Of a stretch of DNA of 64,000 nt, positions 37,791 to 51,200 are shown one piece after another; position 1 is the first letter of the stretch; each line of letters starts with the position of its first letter. The notes under the pieces are model-generated. The model ran no database searches and was not told where the DNA came from. It saw only the letters and a program-made list of their open reading frames with translations. The stretch is taken from contig NW_019775724.1 in NCBI RefSeq assembly GCF_001039355.2, positions 363,429-427,428 of the forward strand, read 5' to 3'. The stretch comes from Lingula anatina. Taxonomy: Eukaryota; Brachiopoda; Lingulata; Lingulida; Lingulidae. A program made the position numbers and the translations under genes.

Positions 37791-40700
37791 TCATTTATTA
37801 TCATTTCCTGACTGGATGAAATGTTTTTCTGTTCCATAATGTGGCATATTTTTCAAAATTAGCATTTCCCTGAAAGAGCTCACCTCCGAGTATCCCGATT
37901 TTTTTCCACATACAGCAAGGGCGATTGTAAGGTACATCAACAGGACGCTCACCTAAAATACAAACGGATATGCTTAACAAAATACGCTCTCACACGGCAG
38001 TTGCGGATATAGGGGGAGGGATGTCAGGTGGGTCCTGAACCCCCCTTCTATTTCTAAAAAAAATTACACCAATGGTTATCTCTTGAAATTAGAATTTTGA
38101 CTAGCTGAATCATAGTTCTAATTGGACAATATCAGATGGCACCGTTCGCCCTCTAAAATACTAATGCTTTTCGGGCTCCCTTCAGCATCCGCGACCCCTC
38201 CCCCCCCCCTTTCAAATAATCCTGGTTCCGCCCCTGCACGATGTTGACAAACTGTCTAAATTCGTACTGGAATTGCGGTTATTGTCCGGACAGAGGCAAC
38301 TATCTCCCGGATAATTACGAAAAAATTACTTCTGGTATTGTAATTTAAGACCTACTGTGATTTTGCAACAAATGTTAATCGGTCAAAAGTTAGCCACGTT
38401 GCCAACAGATACAATGTCAGATAGTGACATTTATAAATCAAGTAAGGGGGGAGGGGGCAGAAAATGTTACGTGCTAAAATGAATTAACTGGCTTTAAGAA
38501 AACTTCCCATCCTAACTGTACTTACATCCCCCAGACAAAGACCCGTAAGCACACCTGATAATGTGCTGAAAGGATAGTTGTCCAAGACACTTCCTCCGAA
38601 GATAGGACCAGTGAAGTCCCTGAAAACAACCATGGCAAAGTTCAAAATGCTGTTTTTATCTGCAATATGAATTTGAATGACATGGTCATTTTTAAATAAA
38701 AATGTGCGTGTGATATCAAGAAACAGGAGGTTTAGCGTGCTTTTGTGGACAAGGACGCCTTGTCTGCACAGGGGCATGTTAACTGCTAGGTTGAAAGTGA
38801 ATTTGTTTGTTTGTTTGTCTGAGGGATAGGGGACTAGGATATTGCCATTCTGAAACGCCACATTCTTTATTCAACACACCGGCACCCAAAAAAGCGTGGG
38901 AAATGAAAGATTCCGAGACTAACAACAAATGAAAAGTAACCAGGCCTTCGTATCGCTTTCCCCTCACCTTCGGAGGATACGGATGCATCTCCATATAACC
39001 AAATTACAAAGATGCCATTAATATCTATTATTCTCTTTCTTAACTGGAGTTTTGCTAAATGTACCTTAGGAAACGCATTTGCAAATAATAATAATAATGA
39101 TAATAACAAAATAAAATAAAATGATAATAATAATAATAATAATAAATTCATGTTTCTAGAATGAAATTAAGAAGATACTTGCCCTATTCCCCCAGACGCT
39201 TCAAAAGTGGCTGACAGACTCCCGTACGTGGTCATATCATCTGGTAAGCCCGAGGCACTGCAATAAAAAACGACCAATCTCACTCATTACAATAACATTT
39301 ATGTCTTCTTTGATCTAAACCGACTAAAATAATATGATATAACAATTAAAAGAATAGGACAGACTCAAGTATGACGTTCGAAATTTGGCCGATGACGGCC
39401 GCACTTATCGAAGGGCCATCTGGTAACAGAAGTCAAGTAATTTAGTTATAAACATTGTACGATGTTAGGTAATTATTTTTTATGCCTGAAAAATCTACAG
39501 TTAATATATTATTTCCAAACAAATAGTGCACATATTTCAGTTTGTGGAGGTACAAAGAGCCAAGCCATTATAGATCTCCACCAGAACTGTGGAACACGAT
39601 ACGTCGCAACTAACGCAATAACATGCAGTTTAAGTCGTGTTTTTATTGCACAATTGGCCATTCTTTAGTCAGTTTTTAAAAGCAGAAACTCACGTTGCAT
39701 CTAATAAACGGTCTGCCATTACTGCTACGTTGGTACACGCCGAGCCTATCCCAAGAGTGCAACTTCCTAGGTATATACTCCACGACGCCCTAAAATATAG
39801 ACCAAGGCGTCCAAGCAAATTATAGTTATAATCTTAAGTTGTAATATATATAATAGTTTCACTCTAAATTGGAAAAAACATTTTGCCAACTAGGCATGCT
39901 ACTAAATCAATGTTCAATTTTTTAATATTCGAAACTACTATGGTAAAATGTTACTGCAATACCACCGACAACGTTTTATTTTGTTTCACTTGTGGAAAAC
40001 ATTACCACAGATGAATGATTATCAACATGTGTCTTATAATTTACCTATCAAAGGTCACGATCTCAAATCTATACATAGAATGGATGTACAGTGGGCCATA
40101 CACTCTTTTTAGCTTCGGAAGAGTTGCCTTTACCATCATCCCGGCCTATTTCCCCGCCCTAACCCCAACAGAAAAAAAAGCAAATCTACCGTAGACAGAT
40201 CCAGGCATTTTTTATCTTGTCCTCCATTATCGATACTACCAAAATGACTTTCTCCCCCTAGGCCCGTACTTACCCCTCACCATTAGGGTACAGACTCGTA
40301 ACTGGAATCCAGGGCCCCACTAGAGTATAACCTAATGTACACACAAAGAGTCCAACAATAACCTGCACTTTATTGCGGTTCTGGAATTGAAAAAAATTAC
40401 GTGACCAGGGGTAATCCTAGAGAGGGGTGAGAAACGTCCATTGTTCTCGTCAGCGAGGCTGGCTTTTTTCAGGGTATGTACGCACAGACAGAAAACTAAG
40501 TATTGTGGGAACGTTACTAATGAAGCCACTGGTAGTACTAGTAGATATCAGCCTGTAGTCTTGAACAAGCGCCTCGATGACGAGTGAACAGTTGTCAAAA
40601 ACAAAAGACCCAGGTGTGGTAGTTCAACCACTGTTCATGCGTGCCGCATCGACCAAACCTAATTGCTCCTCAAGGTCACAAAACAATATCCGGTACTGAC

Positions 40701-43700
40701 GGCCAGGCACGTCTTAATCATATAAGTAGCGCGTTTCCACCCCCTGACGTGACATAAAATGGCGCCATTTTTGAAACTGGTATAGAAAACCCTTAGGCCT
40801 ACGCTAATCAACTCTAGCTCCGGATATTTCTACTAATAATCTGCTTACCTTAGCAGTAACGAAATCCCTTTCCTAAAGATAACCGATAGAAATCAGCTAG
40901 GATTTCAACCTCTCTCTCTATCTTGCTTCACAGTTATGGCGTCGTCCTTTGTTCTTCACGCTCCTAGCTGTAACCTACTCCTTACAGCTATCGAGTTACT
41001 CGCAAACTGACACTCAGCCTCGACTCGGAATCGAGACCAAGACAAGCCACCGATGCCGGATCATTACACTATAGTAGGGCCTACATCACACGTGTTACAT
41101 ATCATTGATAACACATTATTTACATTTTGATGAGTTAAAAGGGGCACAATTATACACACGGCATGGTCTGTAGATGTGTTAATTTGCTTTAAGACACGCC
41201 CGCTACGTTCTGTTACGTTCTCCCATACGTATAGAACAATGTACTTTGAGAATAGCAGGTTCATAGAGTAACCACTGGCGGCCTTAGAAGTTATTATCCC
41301 TTAAGTAAATCAGCTTCTATAAAATCAAACTCAATACCTACCAATTTATTGGATACTAGTCCAAATAGGGGCACGGTGAATGTGTATGTTAAGCCTATCA
41401 GAGAAAACGCAAGACCGATCATCACGTGGTTGCCCTCTAAGCTGCTGTCCACCTGGAAATAAACAGGAAATTACATCCATATCATCTATATTGATATGAT
41501 ACAGTTTACTTCAGTTTTGTTCCAACTGCTTGTAACAGACACCTGATGAATGGGCTCGTGCCCTAATTATAAAATTGTCACAAGACCTAACTATACGTAG
41601 GCCTAAAGGTCAAATGACGTCAGCCACCAATGACGTCATCATTTGCTCAGAGATCAATAGAGACTGTTACAAAATATTTCAATTATACATCCATTTATTC
41701 CTATTAAAACGTGTTGCAATTATTTGCTTCCATAAACTGCCTGCTTTTTATAAATGTACAGGAGCGTTATCCAATGAGTTTCAACATCTTTGACAAATCC
41801 ATTTGCTCAAACACGGTTAAGCATTTCGCTTGTGCATTTCAATTGTATCAATTTTAAAATACATTCCGATAAAAACAAGCTGACAAGTATTATAATTTAG
41901 GTGTTAGATCTACCAGCTTACGTTTTCCAAGTGGCGCCCAAGTGTAGGGGATAAGGACCCGATTCCGAAATACATTATAAACACCGCCATGTATTCTAAT
42001 ACAGCGACAGGCTTCTTCAATATCTGCAGCACCTGACCGTGTTGCGAAGATTTTTCTAAAATAAATGCAAGAAAAATATATGAAATTCCGGAGTACACAT
42101 TAAAGAATCAGCAAAGCAATACGTTTAATTTCAGCGGTCAATACTACGCGTCCACTGACTTGAAATGCAATCAGTTATTCTCTGAATGAAGGAACACTAT
42201 AAAAACATGCAGATGTTGTAATATATCATTATAAGATATTGTGTTAACTTTCTCTCTACCTTCTATACTACATTAAACAGACGTTATAAAAAAAAAACTA
42301 CCTGAGGTACAACCCCTTTCTTCAAAATGGTATTCTTGATAAGTGATAGATACAATACGAGTCGCCGAGCTGTACGTGAAATATTACGAGTGTATTGGCG
42401 AGCCGCAGGCGAGATAATACACGAGTAATTTTCACGTACAGCTCGGCGACGAGTGTTGTATCTGGCTTAAACCACGGCCTCTGATTGGCTACTACACTAG
42501 TAGTGCAACAGACCGTGGAACGCACTCGTACATGACGTGCTTGTATGTCGAATACAGCACGGCCGAGTCTTTTGTTCTACGCGCTAGCCGTGGTTTAATT
42601 GTTTTTATGTGGGGTCTAAAAAAATTAATCCTGAGAAGATTGTACATAAAATTGCAGGCTAAAACATTTAATAGATGAAGACATAAAAGGGTACGCTTTG
42701 GTTATGGAATGAATTAAACGGGCTTTACCGTTCTTGTCGTCGTCGGGCAATGTGAAAAATGCCCAGACACCTAAAATAACAGCAGCAGGACCAAATACAA
42801 AAAAAGGCCACCCGAAGCCGCCCAGTTGATAGAGGCCGCCACCTGCCAAAGGGCCGAAGACTATCCCAAGCCCAAATGACATTTCTAAGAACCCCTAAAA
42901 ATGAAAAAAAAGAAACATTTTTATATGAGACCTTAATCAAATAACCGAAAAGCTTTGGACGTGAAAATACTTTTCAACACAATATGACGCCTCCGTTTTT
43001 ATTGTTGTACTTACGTAGGCCGTGGCCGTCTCTTTCCTAAACTCTCTGGTTATTATAGCGTAGTTTGCTGTTATTGTCATTGCTGCTCCGACTGATTCCA
43101 TCACACGAACCGCTATTCCGAGCCCAAGAAACCATTGGCCAGACTTTATTTCTCCTAGAAATCTTTAAAAAGGGAGATATTTAGGAGCTAGCTCTATTAT
43201 TCCACATGTTGTCGGAGGAATTAAACAATATTTAGTAGAAAACTAACCCCATGACATGAATTGTTAAAAAATAAAAAACTAAATCCATGCCAGAGAATGT
43301 CTTTATAATAATTGGAATAGTTGGCGACTACATCACGGTTGATTTGCATTTTGCTGAAAATCATGTTTCAAATAAAAAAGAAACCACGAGACATGTAAAA
43401 AGAAAGTATATAAAAATGGCACGTTTTCCGCAATTTCCAAATTCTACAAACAGTCTTTTTAGTCTTTGGAACTAAAATGACTTCAATGGCCATAAAAAAC
43501 TGTACTTACCCAAACAGAAAAGCCATTAAACTGTACTTACCCAAACAGAAAAGCCATTAAACTGTACTTACCCAAACAGAAAAGAGCTGGATCCAAGCAC
43601 TACCAGGCCGACCCAGTAACACCACCTGGCTCCTATCAGAGATAACTGAAATGAAAATAGGTATAAATCTTCTGTGTTTGTATTTTCCTTGAACAAACCA

Positions 43701-45844
43701 CAAACCGTATTTTGCATGTTGTTGCTATCCATGTTCAGAAGTCAAGTTCACTCTGTAAACTCGTTTGACTCCCTAGCTAATGGATCCACCAGAGACTTTA
43801 TGGGTAGACTTACTTCCCTTAGTTTTTAAGGGAAGTAAACGATTTTACGTTGATTTTCTCCTTTTCCGTTTAAAACAAGGTCTTAATCTCTTTTTTATGC
43901 AGACAGCTTTTATTGTGTTTTATATACAACAACGTTCTTGTAGAGTACTTTATTCCCGAAGTTGTCAATTTTAAACATTTTATTGTTATTTATGACTGTT
44001 AATAAATATATATCTTTATCTTTTTATCTTTAAACTATATAAATGTACGACATGTTGTTATGAAAAAGATGTTTTACACGACTGGACGCAAAAAAAAATT
44101 GCCATATTAGAAAAACAATTAACCGTACGCGTCCTTAGGTGTGAGCTCTAACCGGGCGTATGTGTATTTTACATTTTTAAAACATTTCTCATCCACAAGT
44201 CCTTGGGTAACATTTTGGGGAGAAGCATCTTTTTCTCAATAAACCAGGCATTGAATGCACACGCTTGTGTTGCGCATTGGTTGAGCGTGAGGTAGCTACA
44301 TATTAAAACTGTTGGTAGGATACGTTGACTTAGACCCCATTTCCAGAGATTAGATCGATCTACTTTAGATCGACCTAACTCCCTGGGGGGTTCACGCAAA
44401 ATAGCTGTCAGCGGGGCGGACATGAAAGTTAATTATCCTCCTACAGCTTGTAGTAGGCGGGACGGACATTTAAGCCGGATTATCTGACAGTAATCTAGTG
44501 AGACTCCCCGCGGGGATAGATCGATCTAAAAGCTCTGGGAATACAGCCTTACATACCCGAGTCCCTATGAAAAGAGTACAGCTGATTTTGGCGACTTCAT
44601 AGCACCCGAATATGGCCCCCGCAGAAGTTAACGAAAGACCCTTTGCTACAGCCTGGAAAAGAAGGCGGTTTCGAGGTGCAATATTGCAGCATGCATGCAT
44701 TAACCGGCTTTATAGTTTCAAATACATATATACAAATGTATTATAACACGCGGAAGAAATATTTGCTCTGCCAAATGTAGTCCCCATTTAGCTACATTCC
44801 AAATGTTATAGGTATTACTTATCATATATAGCCCAGCAATTTGGCGAGAACAGCATGTATTTAATCTATATGCAAAACATTTTTATAGCTATAGAAAATG
44901 TCTGAGTGTTTTATATGTGAAATAAATAAATAAGGTGACACGTGAGAGTCCGAATATCACCGCCTAATCCAATATGACTCAATAAATATTTTCATATTAC
45001 ATAGGTTAAATAACATTTAATGTACAGTGTATAATTTCCATAAAATATAGGTTAGATACCAGGTGTTTTATACGAGTATCCATGTCACCCTAGAGAAAAT
45101 TCTATAACCAAGGGAGAAAAAAGTATGTTGATTGCTTATTTCCTAATTTGTTAATTCTTAAATAGCATCCTATTGTTCAGTATAGTACAAAAAACAGTGC
45201 AAATAGTTCTTATTATACGAACCACCATGTAAAAGTACCCAGATGAACGTTAACATCATTTTCTCTTCCAAGCGCCCGCAGAATTCGATCTTTTTAAGGA
45301 TGTATTAAAAATCTCCATATAAGTTACCATCATTGGAATGTTCTTTCTCTCATCTATGCATAAATATTAAACTTGAATCTTTGAGTACAAAATTTAAATG
45401 CCTGCCCTTTATGACAATATTTGATATACAATATTTTTCGGAAAAGTAAAATACCATTTCTACAACCGTATTATGCTTCATGCTTGTAGATCATGAAAGT
45501 GCATGTTCTAGGATTTTTGTGTGGTCAAGCTCTGACCTGACTGTTAGTTATATTTAACCGTGATACTGTTATGGAAATACTGTGCGGACCAAATACAAGA
45601 ATGGAGCGGAAATTGTAACGAAATATTGAAATAGTTGAAGATGGGGACTGAGCAGACGGCGTGAGAGAGCGAGAGAATGACACCGAAAAGTGTTCAACCT
45701 TACCTCGTCTCTCAGGAATGGCTGGAGCACGGAATAACAGCCGAATAAAATGATGTTGGTGAGACAACCGTTCATCAACGTGACTTTCTGCAGGGTACTC
45801 CAACGTTTACTATCTTCCCCATTTTCTTTACAATCAGATTCCAT
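37791..45844 (-). CDS. SLC18B1: SLC18B1-like MFS transporter, copy A (12 exons, intact)
   Basis: The exons, in gene order, are 45844-45704, 44652-44557, 43645-43572, 43162-43015, 42894-42729, 42055-41922, 41452-41342, 40362-40274, 39789-39694, 39257-39183, 38619-38526 and 37952-37791, giving 1386 nt and 461 aa plus stop, close to the length of SLC18B1. All phases agree. Start ATG 45844-45842 opens MESDCKENGEDSKRW. Visible features are TM1 (LMNGCLTNIILFGCYSVLQPF), an MFS motif A region (FIGTRLSLIGARW) after TM2, TM4 with AVRVMESVGAAM, motif C in TM5 (GIVFGPLAGGG), and a second GP motif in the C half (DFTGPIFGG). The family moves polyamines or amines into vesicles by proton exchange; substrate here is inference. 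Introns are GT-AG except intron 10, which uses a GC donor (39182-39177). The tail after TM12 has YSEV, a possible YxxPhi sorting signal. Copy B is a tandem duplicate. Confidence 0.85.
37998..38236 (+). mobile_element. hAT-like repeat in intron 11 of copy A
   Basis: It runs from cagttgcggatatagggg to ttccgcccctg, an imperfect terminal inverted repeat around the family body. It is absent from the matching intron of copy B (47539-47986), so it inserted after the transporter duplication or was lost in B. No clear 8-bp target duplication is seen. Confidence 0.6.
42349..42600. mobile_element. palindromic insertion in intron 5 of copy A
   Basis: An inverted repeat at 42349-42462 (arms with gtcgccgagctgtacgtgaa) is followed by a second inverted pair, taaaccacgg near 42468 and its complement near 42590. 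The intron of copy B at about 51480 reads through without any of it, so the roughly 250-bp unit is an insertion specific to copy A. No open frame is present. Confidence 0.7.
43504..43580 (-). repeat. threefold 31-bp repeat of the exon 3 splice donor
   Basis: The exon-end/donor segment with ctgtttggg then GTAAGT occurs three times at exact 31-bp steps; the donors are at 43571-43566, 43540-43535 and 43509-43504. Copy B has one. Only the first (43571) keeps the reading frame; using a later one would read TAA directly after the exon. Confidence 0.85.
44333..44548. mobile_element. 216-bp MITE nine bases inside intron 2 of copy A
   Basis: Inverted ends (gaccccatttccagag and a diverged complement, then ttagatcgatct) are flanked by TTA at 44330-44332 and 44549-44551. 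Copy B has the single TTA at the same place (53572-53574). The exon 2 donor GTATGTAAG is preserved, since the element begins at intron position +9. Confidence 0.8.
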
Positions 45845-46230
45845 ATTTGTGAAATAATTTAGTGAAACCGAGTTAATGCAGTAAAAACGTGTAGCGTTTA
45901 GTTTTTGTAGTTCTAGTGGGTCCACGGCGTTGAAGTACTTTTTCGTCTCCACGCAGTGAATGTGAACAAAACTGAAAAGATGCACGTGATTTGCACACAA
46001 AACAGTATTCAGCTGATTATGCTAGAAGGTTATTACTATAAATAGGGTTAGCAGTACCAGTATTTGCCGTCTGTATAGGGCTTCTCTTGATGACTTGGAG
46101 AATCAATGGAGACAATAACAAATAAATAATGAAATTAACTCAATACAATTACAAAAACCGATTTCAAACCATTGACTGAAGACAGTTTGCGCTAAGGATT
46201 CCTGGCTGATGATGGCTGAGATGGTAGCAT
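45845..46230 (-). promoter_or_regulatory. 5' UTR/upstream region of transporter copy A
   Basis: The frame is open upstream of the ATG to 46000, but the equivalent stretch of copy B has different-length indels, which indicates non-coding leader. I see no TATA box. Confidence 0.4.
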
Positions 46231-46390
46231 GCAGTTCCTTAATTACGGTGATTACTCATCTCCTCAGAGCAACCCTGCCGAAATAACGGCGATAGTGCAT
46301 GCAGACGTCTTAGGACAGTAAATTCAGAAACTTGGTTCATTTTTGGTTAAATGTTGCAGCCAAGTTCCTTTATATCACGAAATGTTTTCT
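46231..46390 (-). pseudogene. Tc1-like transposase relic (copy A side)
   Basis: On the - strand a decayed reading resembles the HTH/linker region of Tc1 transposases (SEFTVLRRLHAL) with stops and frameshifts. It stops abruptly near 46390, where the next duplicon copy begins. Relatives are at 55370-55880 and 62720-63420. Confidence 0.6.
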
Positions 46391-47376
46391 GTCATGCATA
46401 TACACGTAACCTGTAATGTAAAGTTGAATATACGCCAGCTGACACGTCAACGTGTTTGTACAGCCATGTATAGAGCACTTCTGGAAGAGAGTATATAGAT
46501 ATAGCACAAATCGTCCACTGCATGCAACATGAGAGCCATTAATTAAGGCGTAGTCGACATAATTGCATTTAGCACACAGTGGGAGTCAATTATACGTACA
46601 TAAGTATCGGTACTCTTCAACAAATGTCATCAGCTGAGTGATGGCGTCAATTATGAGCAAAAATTAATAATTAGCCAGAGAAATATCTGTGGATATCTAG
46701 TAAAAAAGCGATGTGTGCTTCTTGTAGATAGTACAATGTAGGTTGTAACCGACTTATCCTACGGCTGGCGCATCAAACGATAGGTTTATTGTGCCCATTT
46801 ATTTCGCTTTTATTGCAATATTGCAATATATTAGAATGCAACGGAATGCAACCCAGCGCACGCCTTTGATAGTACTTTGGCCAAGTACACCCTATCATTG
46901 GAAGTTGCGGCATCATAACAAATACATTGGCACTCTCTTGTTGGGTTTTAGATCGCTGAGGATATTTGGGTACTTAATGGCGTTTATTTGTTCAGTTATT
47001 GTAATTTTGTTTGTTTTTTTTTCACCAAATGTATATAGGGAGTTCTTTTATCCATAAAACCATGATGACGAATGCTATCCTTTTGATGATGAATGATAAT
47101 CCTTTTCTACATGTATCATCTACAAATAGTTCATGATATATAACAGCTGTCTTATATTTTCATCTGTGAATCTTTCACTGATAATTCTTTGCTGGTTATC
47201 ATTTATTATATCCGGATTATTGTTTTCAATCTACTTTTCAATCCACTTTCAAAACAATTTGAAATTATTATTTTTGTAAGGGGTATTCACTTTTAAAATA
47301 GGACGCTATTTTTTTTAATTCACTCATATATAACCACCAATCTACCGTAAAGAACAAAGACGTGACTTTCTTTTTG
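46391..47376. repeat. third copy of the GPCR downstream flank, then the 3' flank of copy B
   Basis: 46391-47050 matches 35650-36500 and 24860-25450. 47060-47376 matches 37490-37790. This orders the duplication: a unit of about 10 kb that ran from GPCR flank through transporter was copied in tandem. No gene is seen. Confidence 0.7.
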
Positions 47377-48263
47377 TCATTTATTATCTTTTCCTGTCTG
47401 GATGAAATGTTTTTCTGTTCCGTAATGCGGCATATCTTTGAAAATTAGCAATTCCCTGATAGACTTTACCGGCGCGTATCCCGACGTTCTTCCACGTAGA
47501 GCATGAGCGATTGTAAGGTACATCAACAGCACACTTACCTGAAATATAAAAGAATATGCTTAATAAAACACACACTCACGATGTCGAAACGTTGTCTACT
47601 GGAAAATTCGTACTAGAAATGCGGTCATTGTCAGGACAGTGGCAACCATCATCCAGGTAATTACGAAATACTTACTTCCGGTATCGTCACTGTAGACCTA
47701 CTATAGGGTAGTACTGTGATTTTGTAACAAAGGTAAATTGGCCCAAAGTTAGTCACGTCGCCAACAGAAACAATGTCAGGAAGTGACATTCTAAAAATCA
47801 TTGAATCGCGCGTACTTGATTGCTGTTGGAAATTGAATTCCAAAATTTTTTACCATATTTTCTCTATCATGTATTGGTATATACAATTTATCGCAACTGG
47901 AAGGGAAATGTAAGGGGGGATATAGTGTTACGTGCTTAAATAAATTAACTGGCTTAAAAAAAACTTTCCATCCTAACTTTACTTACATCTCCCAGACAAA
48001 GACCCGTTAGCACACCTGATAATGTGCTAAAAGGATAGCTGTCCAAGACACTTCCTCCGATTATAGGACCACTGAAGTCCCTGAAAACAACCATGTCAAA
48101 GTTCAAAATATTATTTGCATCTACAATATGATGAATTAAGAATAACATGGTGGTTTTAAAATGAAAATGTACGTGCGTTATCAAGATACGGGAGGTCCAT
48201 TTACTTTTGTGGACAAGCACGCTTTGTCTGTACAGAGACATGTAAACTGCTAGGTTGAAAGTG

Positions 48264-48295
<32 letters not shown>

Positions 48296-51200
48296 CAAAC
48301 ATACATGCTGTTTAGGGGATTGGTGAGTAGGATAATGTAGTTTAAACGAAAGATTCCGAAACTAACAACAAAAGTGAACAGTGAACGGGCCTTCGTTTCG
48401 CTTTCTCGTTATCTCCGGAGGATACGGATGTATCTCTATATAACCAAATTACAAAGATCCCAATTAATTTTCTATCATTCTCTTTCCAAACTGGAGTTCT
48501 GCTAAAGATGGCTTAGGAAACGCATTTGCAAAAAGAAATATATATATAGTATTATATATATAATTAAAAGAATAATAATAAACATATGTTTCTAGAATGA
48601 AATTATGAAGACACTTGCCCTATTCCCATGGATGTTTCAAAAGTGGCAGATAGACTTCCGTATGTGGTCATATCATCTGGTAAGCCCGAGGCCCTGCAAT
48701 AAAAAACGACCAATCTAACTCATTACAATAACATTTATGTATCCTTGATGTAAACCGACTGAAATAATATAACATAACAATTCAGAGAATAGGACAAACT
48801 CAAGTATGACGTTCGAAATTTGGCCGATGACGGACACATTTATTGAAGGTCCCTCTGATAATAGAAGTGAAGTATTTTAGCGATAAACATTGAATTATGT
48901 TGAGTAATTGTATTTACATAATGCTTACGCCTGAAAACATGCAGTTATTATATTATTTCCAAGCAAATAGTGCACACATTACAGTTTGTGGGATTGCAAA
49001 GAGGCAAGCCATTATAAATCTCAACTAAGACAGTGGAACACGATACGTTGCAACTAACGCAATGACAGTTTAAGCCTTGTTTTTATTTCACAATGGGACG
49101 TTCTTTGGTCTGTTTCAAAAAGCGTAAACTCACGTTGCATCTAATAAACGGTCTGCCATTACTGCTACGTTGGTACACGCCGAGCCTATCCCAAGGGTGC
49201 AACTTCCTAGGTATATACTCCACGACGCACTAAAATATAGACCAAGGCGTCCATGCAAATTATAAAAGTTATAATCTAAATTTTTAAAAAGCTCAAAAAT
49301 ATTTTGCCAACTAGACGTGCTACTAAACCAGTGTACTATTTTTTACTTTCGACCCTATGATGGAATGTTACTGCAAAAACGCCGACAACCTTTTATTTTG
49401 TTTCTCTTATGCAAAAAATTACCAAACATGAATAAGATGAAAGAATCTAAAGGTTACGATCTCAAATCTTTATACAGAATGGATGTACACTGGGCCATAG
49501 ACTCCCTCTAGCTTCGGAGGTACTTCCTTTACCACCAGCCCCGCCCCTTTCCCCCACCCTTTTCCCCGCCCCCTTTCCCCGCCCCAACCCCAACAGAAAA
49601 AAAAAAACTATTGTAGACAGATCCAGGCCTTTTTTTTAATCTTGCCCGTGTATGATATGACTAAAATGATTTCTCCACTATTTTCAAAAGAAAAAAGTCC
49701 CTTGCCTCCCTTTAGAATGGTAAAATATGGATCCACCAGTGGATGTTTACAGCGGCAAGTTAAAGCCCCCTCACACTGGAGAGTAAAAAAAAAATACTTT
49801 ACGTGCGACAGCTGGTCAATCATTGAGCATTCATTCTGCAACCAAATCGCTTGTGCCTCCTTTCTACGACTACAGTGATGCCAGTTTCTTGGACACACAA
49901 AGGACGTTAAAAGGACGTCGTCCAGTGTAAATGGGGGTTTAAATCCTTGCATTATCTATAGAAAGGGCACATCGACCTGTAGGCCTACTTACCCTTCACC
50001 ATTAGGGTACAGACTCGTAACTGGAATCCAGGGCCCCACTAGAGTATAACCTAATGTGGAGACAAATAGTCCAACAATAACCTGCACTTTGTTGAGGTTC
50101 TGGAATTGAAAAAACAAAGATACGTGACATAAAATGGCGCCATTTTTTGGAACAGGTGCATTACACTAGAGGACATTACACGTATTACATACCATTGATA
50201 ACACATTATTTTCATTTTGGTGGGTTCAAAGGGGGACAATTACGTACACAACATGGTCTGAAGATGTGTCGATATGTTTTAAGACGCACCCGCTACGTAA
50301 TGTTACGTTCTCCCAAGTTGTATACGTACCAGTAGACAACAATGTATTTTGAGAAAAGAAGGTTCATAAAAAAGTAACCTCTGGCAGCCTTAGAAGATAT
50401 TCTAACTAAAGTAAATCAGCTTCTATAAAATCAAACTCAATACTTACCAATTTATTGGATAATAGTCCAAACAGGGGCACGGTACATGAGTATGTAAGGC
50501 CAATGAGAGAAAATGCAAGGCCTATCATCACGTGGTTGCCCTCTAATTTGCTGTCCACCTAGAAATAAACAGGAAATTACATCCACATCAACTATATTAA
50601 TAATACAGTTTACTTCAGTTATATTTCAACTGCTTTTTACAGAGACCACATAAAGGGCATTGTGCCCTAATTATGAAATTGTAAACGAGACTTACCTATA
50701 CACAAGGAGCAAATGAAGTAAACAACCCTGCACACAAGGGTCAGATGAGGGAAGCGACCAACACGTCATCATTTGCTCAGAGATCAATACAATGGAAATT
50801 GCCACAAAATTATTTAATTCTATTTACTCCTCTTAAAACGTGTCTGGATTCTTTGTTTTCATTAACTACTTTCTAATAAGGGCACACGAGCGTTGTCCAA
50901 TGATTTTTAATGTCTTGCACAGATCCGTTTTCTCAAATCAAGTTAAGCATTGCACTTTTAGGCTAGGGTTTATCGTCCGTTTATTTTAAATTGCGTCAAT
51001 TATGAAATACATTCCGATGAAAACATTTTGGGTGTTAATAGCTTACGTTTTCCAAGTGTCGCCCAAGTGTCGGTGACAAGGACCCGATTCCGAAATACAA
51101 TATAAACACCGCAATGTATTCTAATACAGCGACAGGTTTCTTCAATATCTGCAGCACCTGGCCGTGTTGCGAAGACTTTTCTAAAATAAACGTAAGCAAT

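Noticed and set aside
39179-39182. Ending exon 10 of copy A at the nearby GTATCT donor
   Set aside because: It puts exon 11 out of frame, whereas the GC donor four bases earlier restores the conserved segment and agrees with copy C.
45845-46000. N-terminal extension of transporter copy A from the upstream ATG at 46000
   Set aside because: The corresponding stretch of copy B is shifted by indels, so the frame is not conserved; the ATG at 45844 gives the family length.
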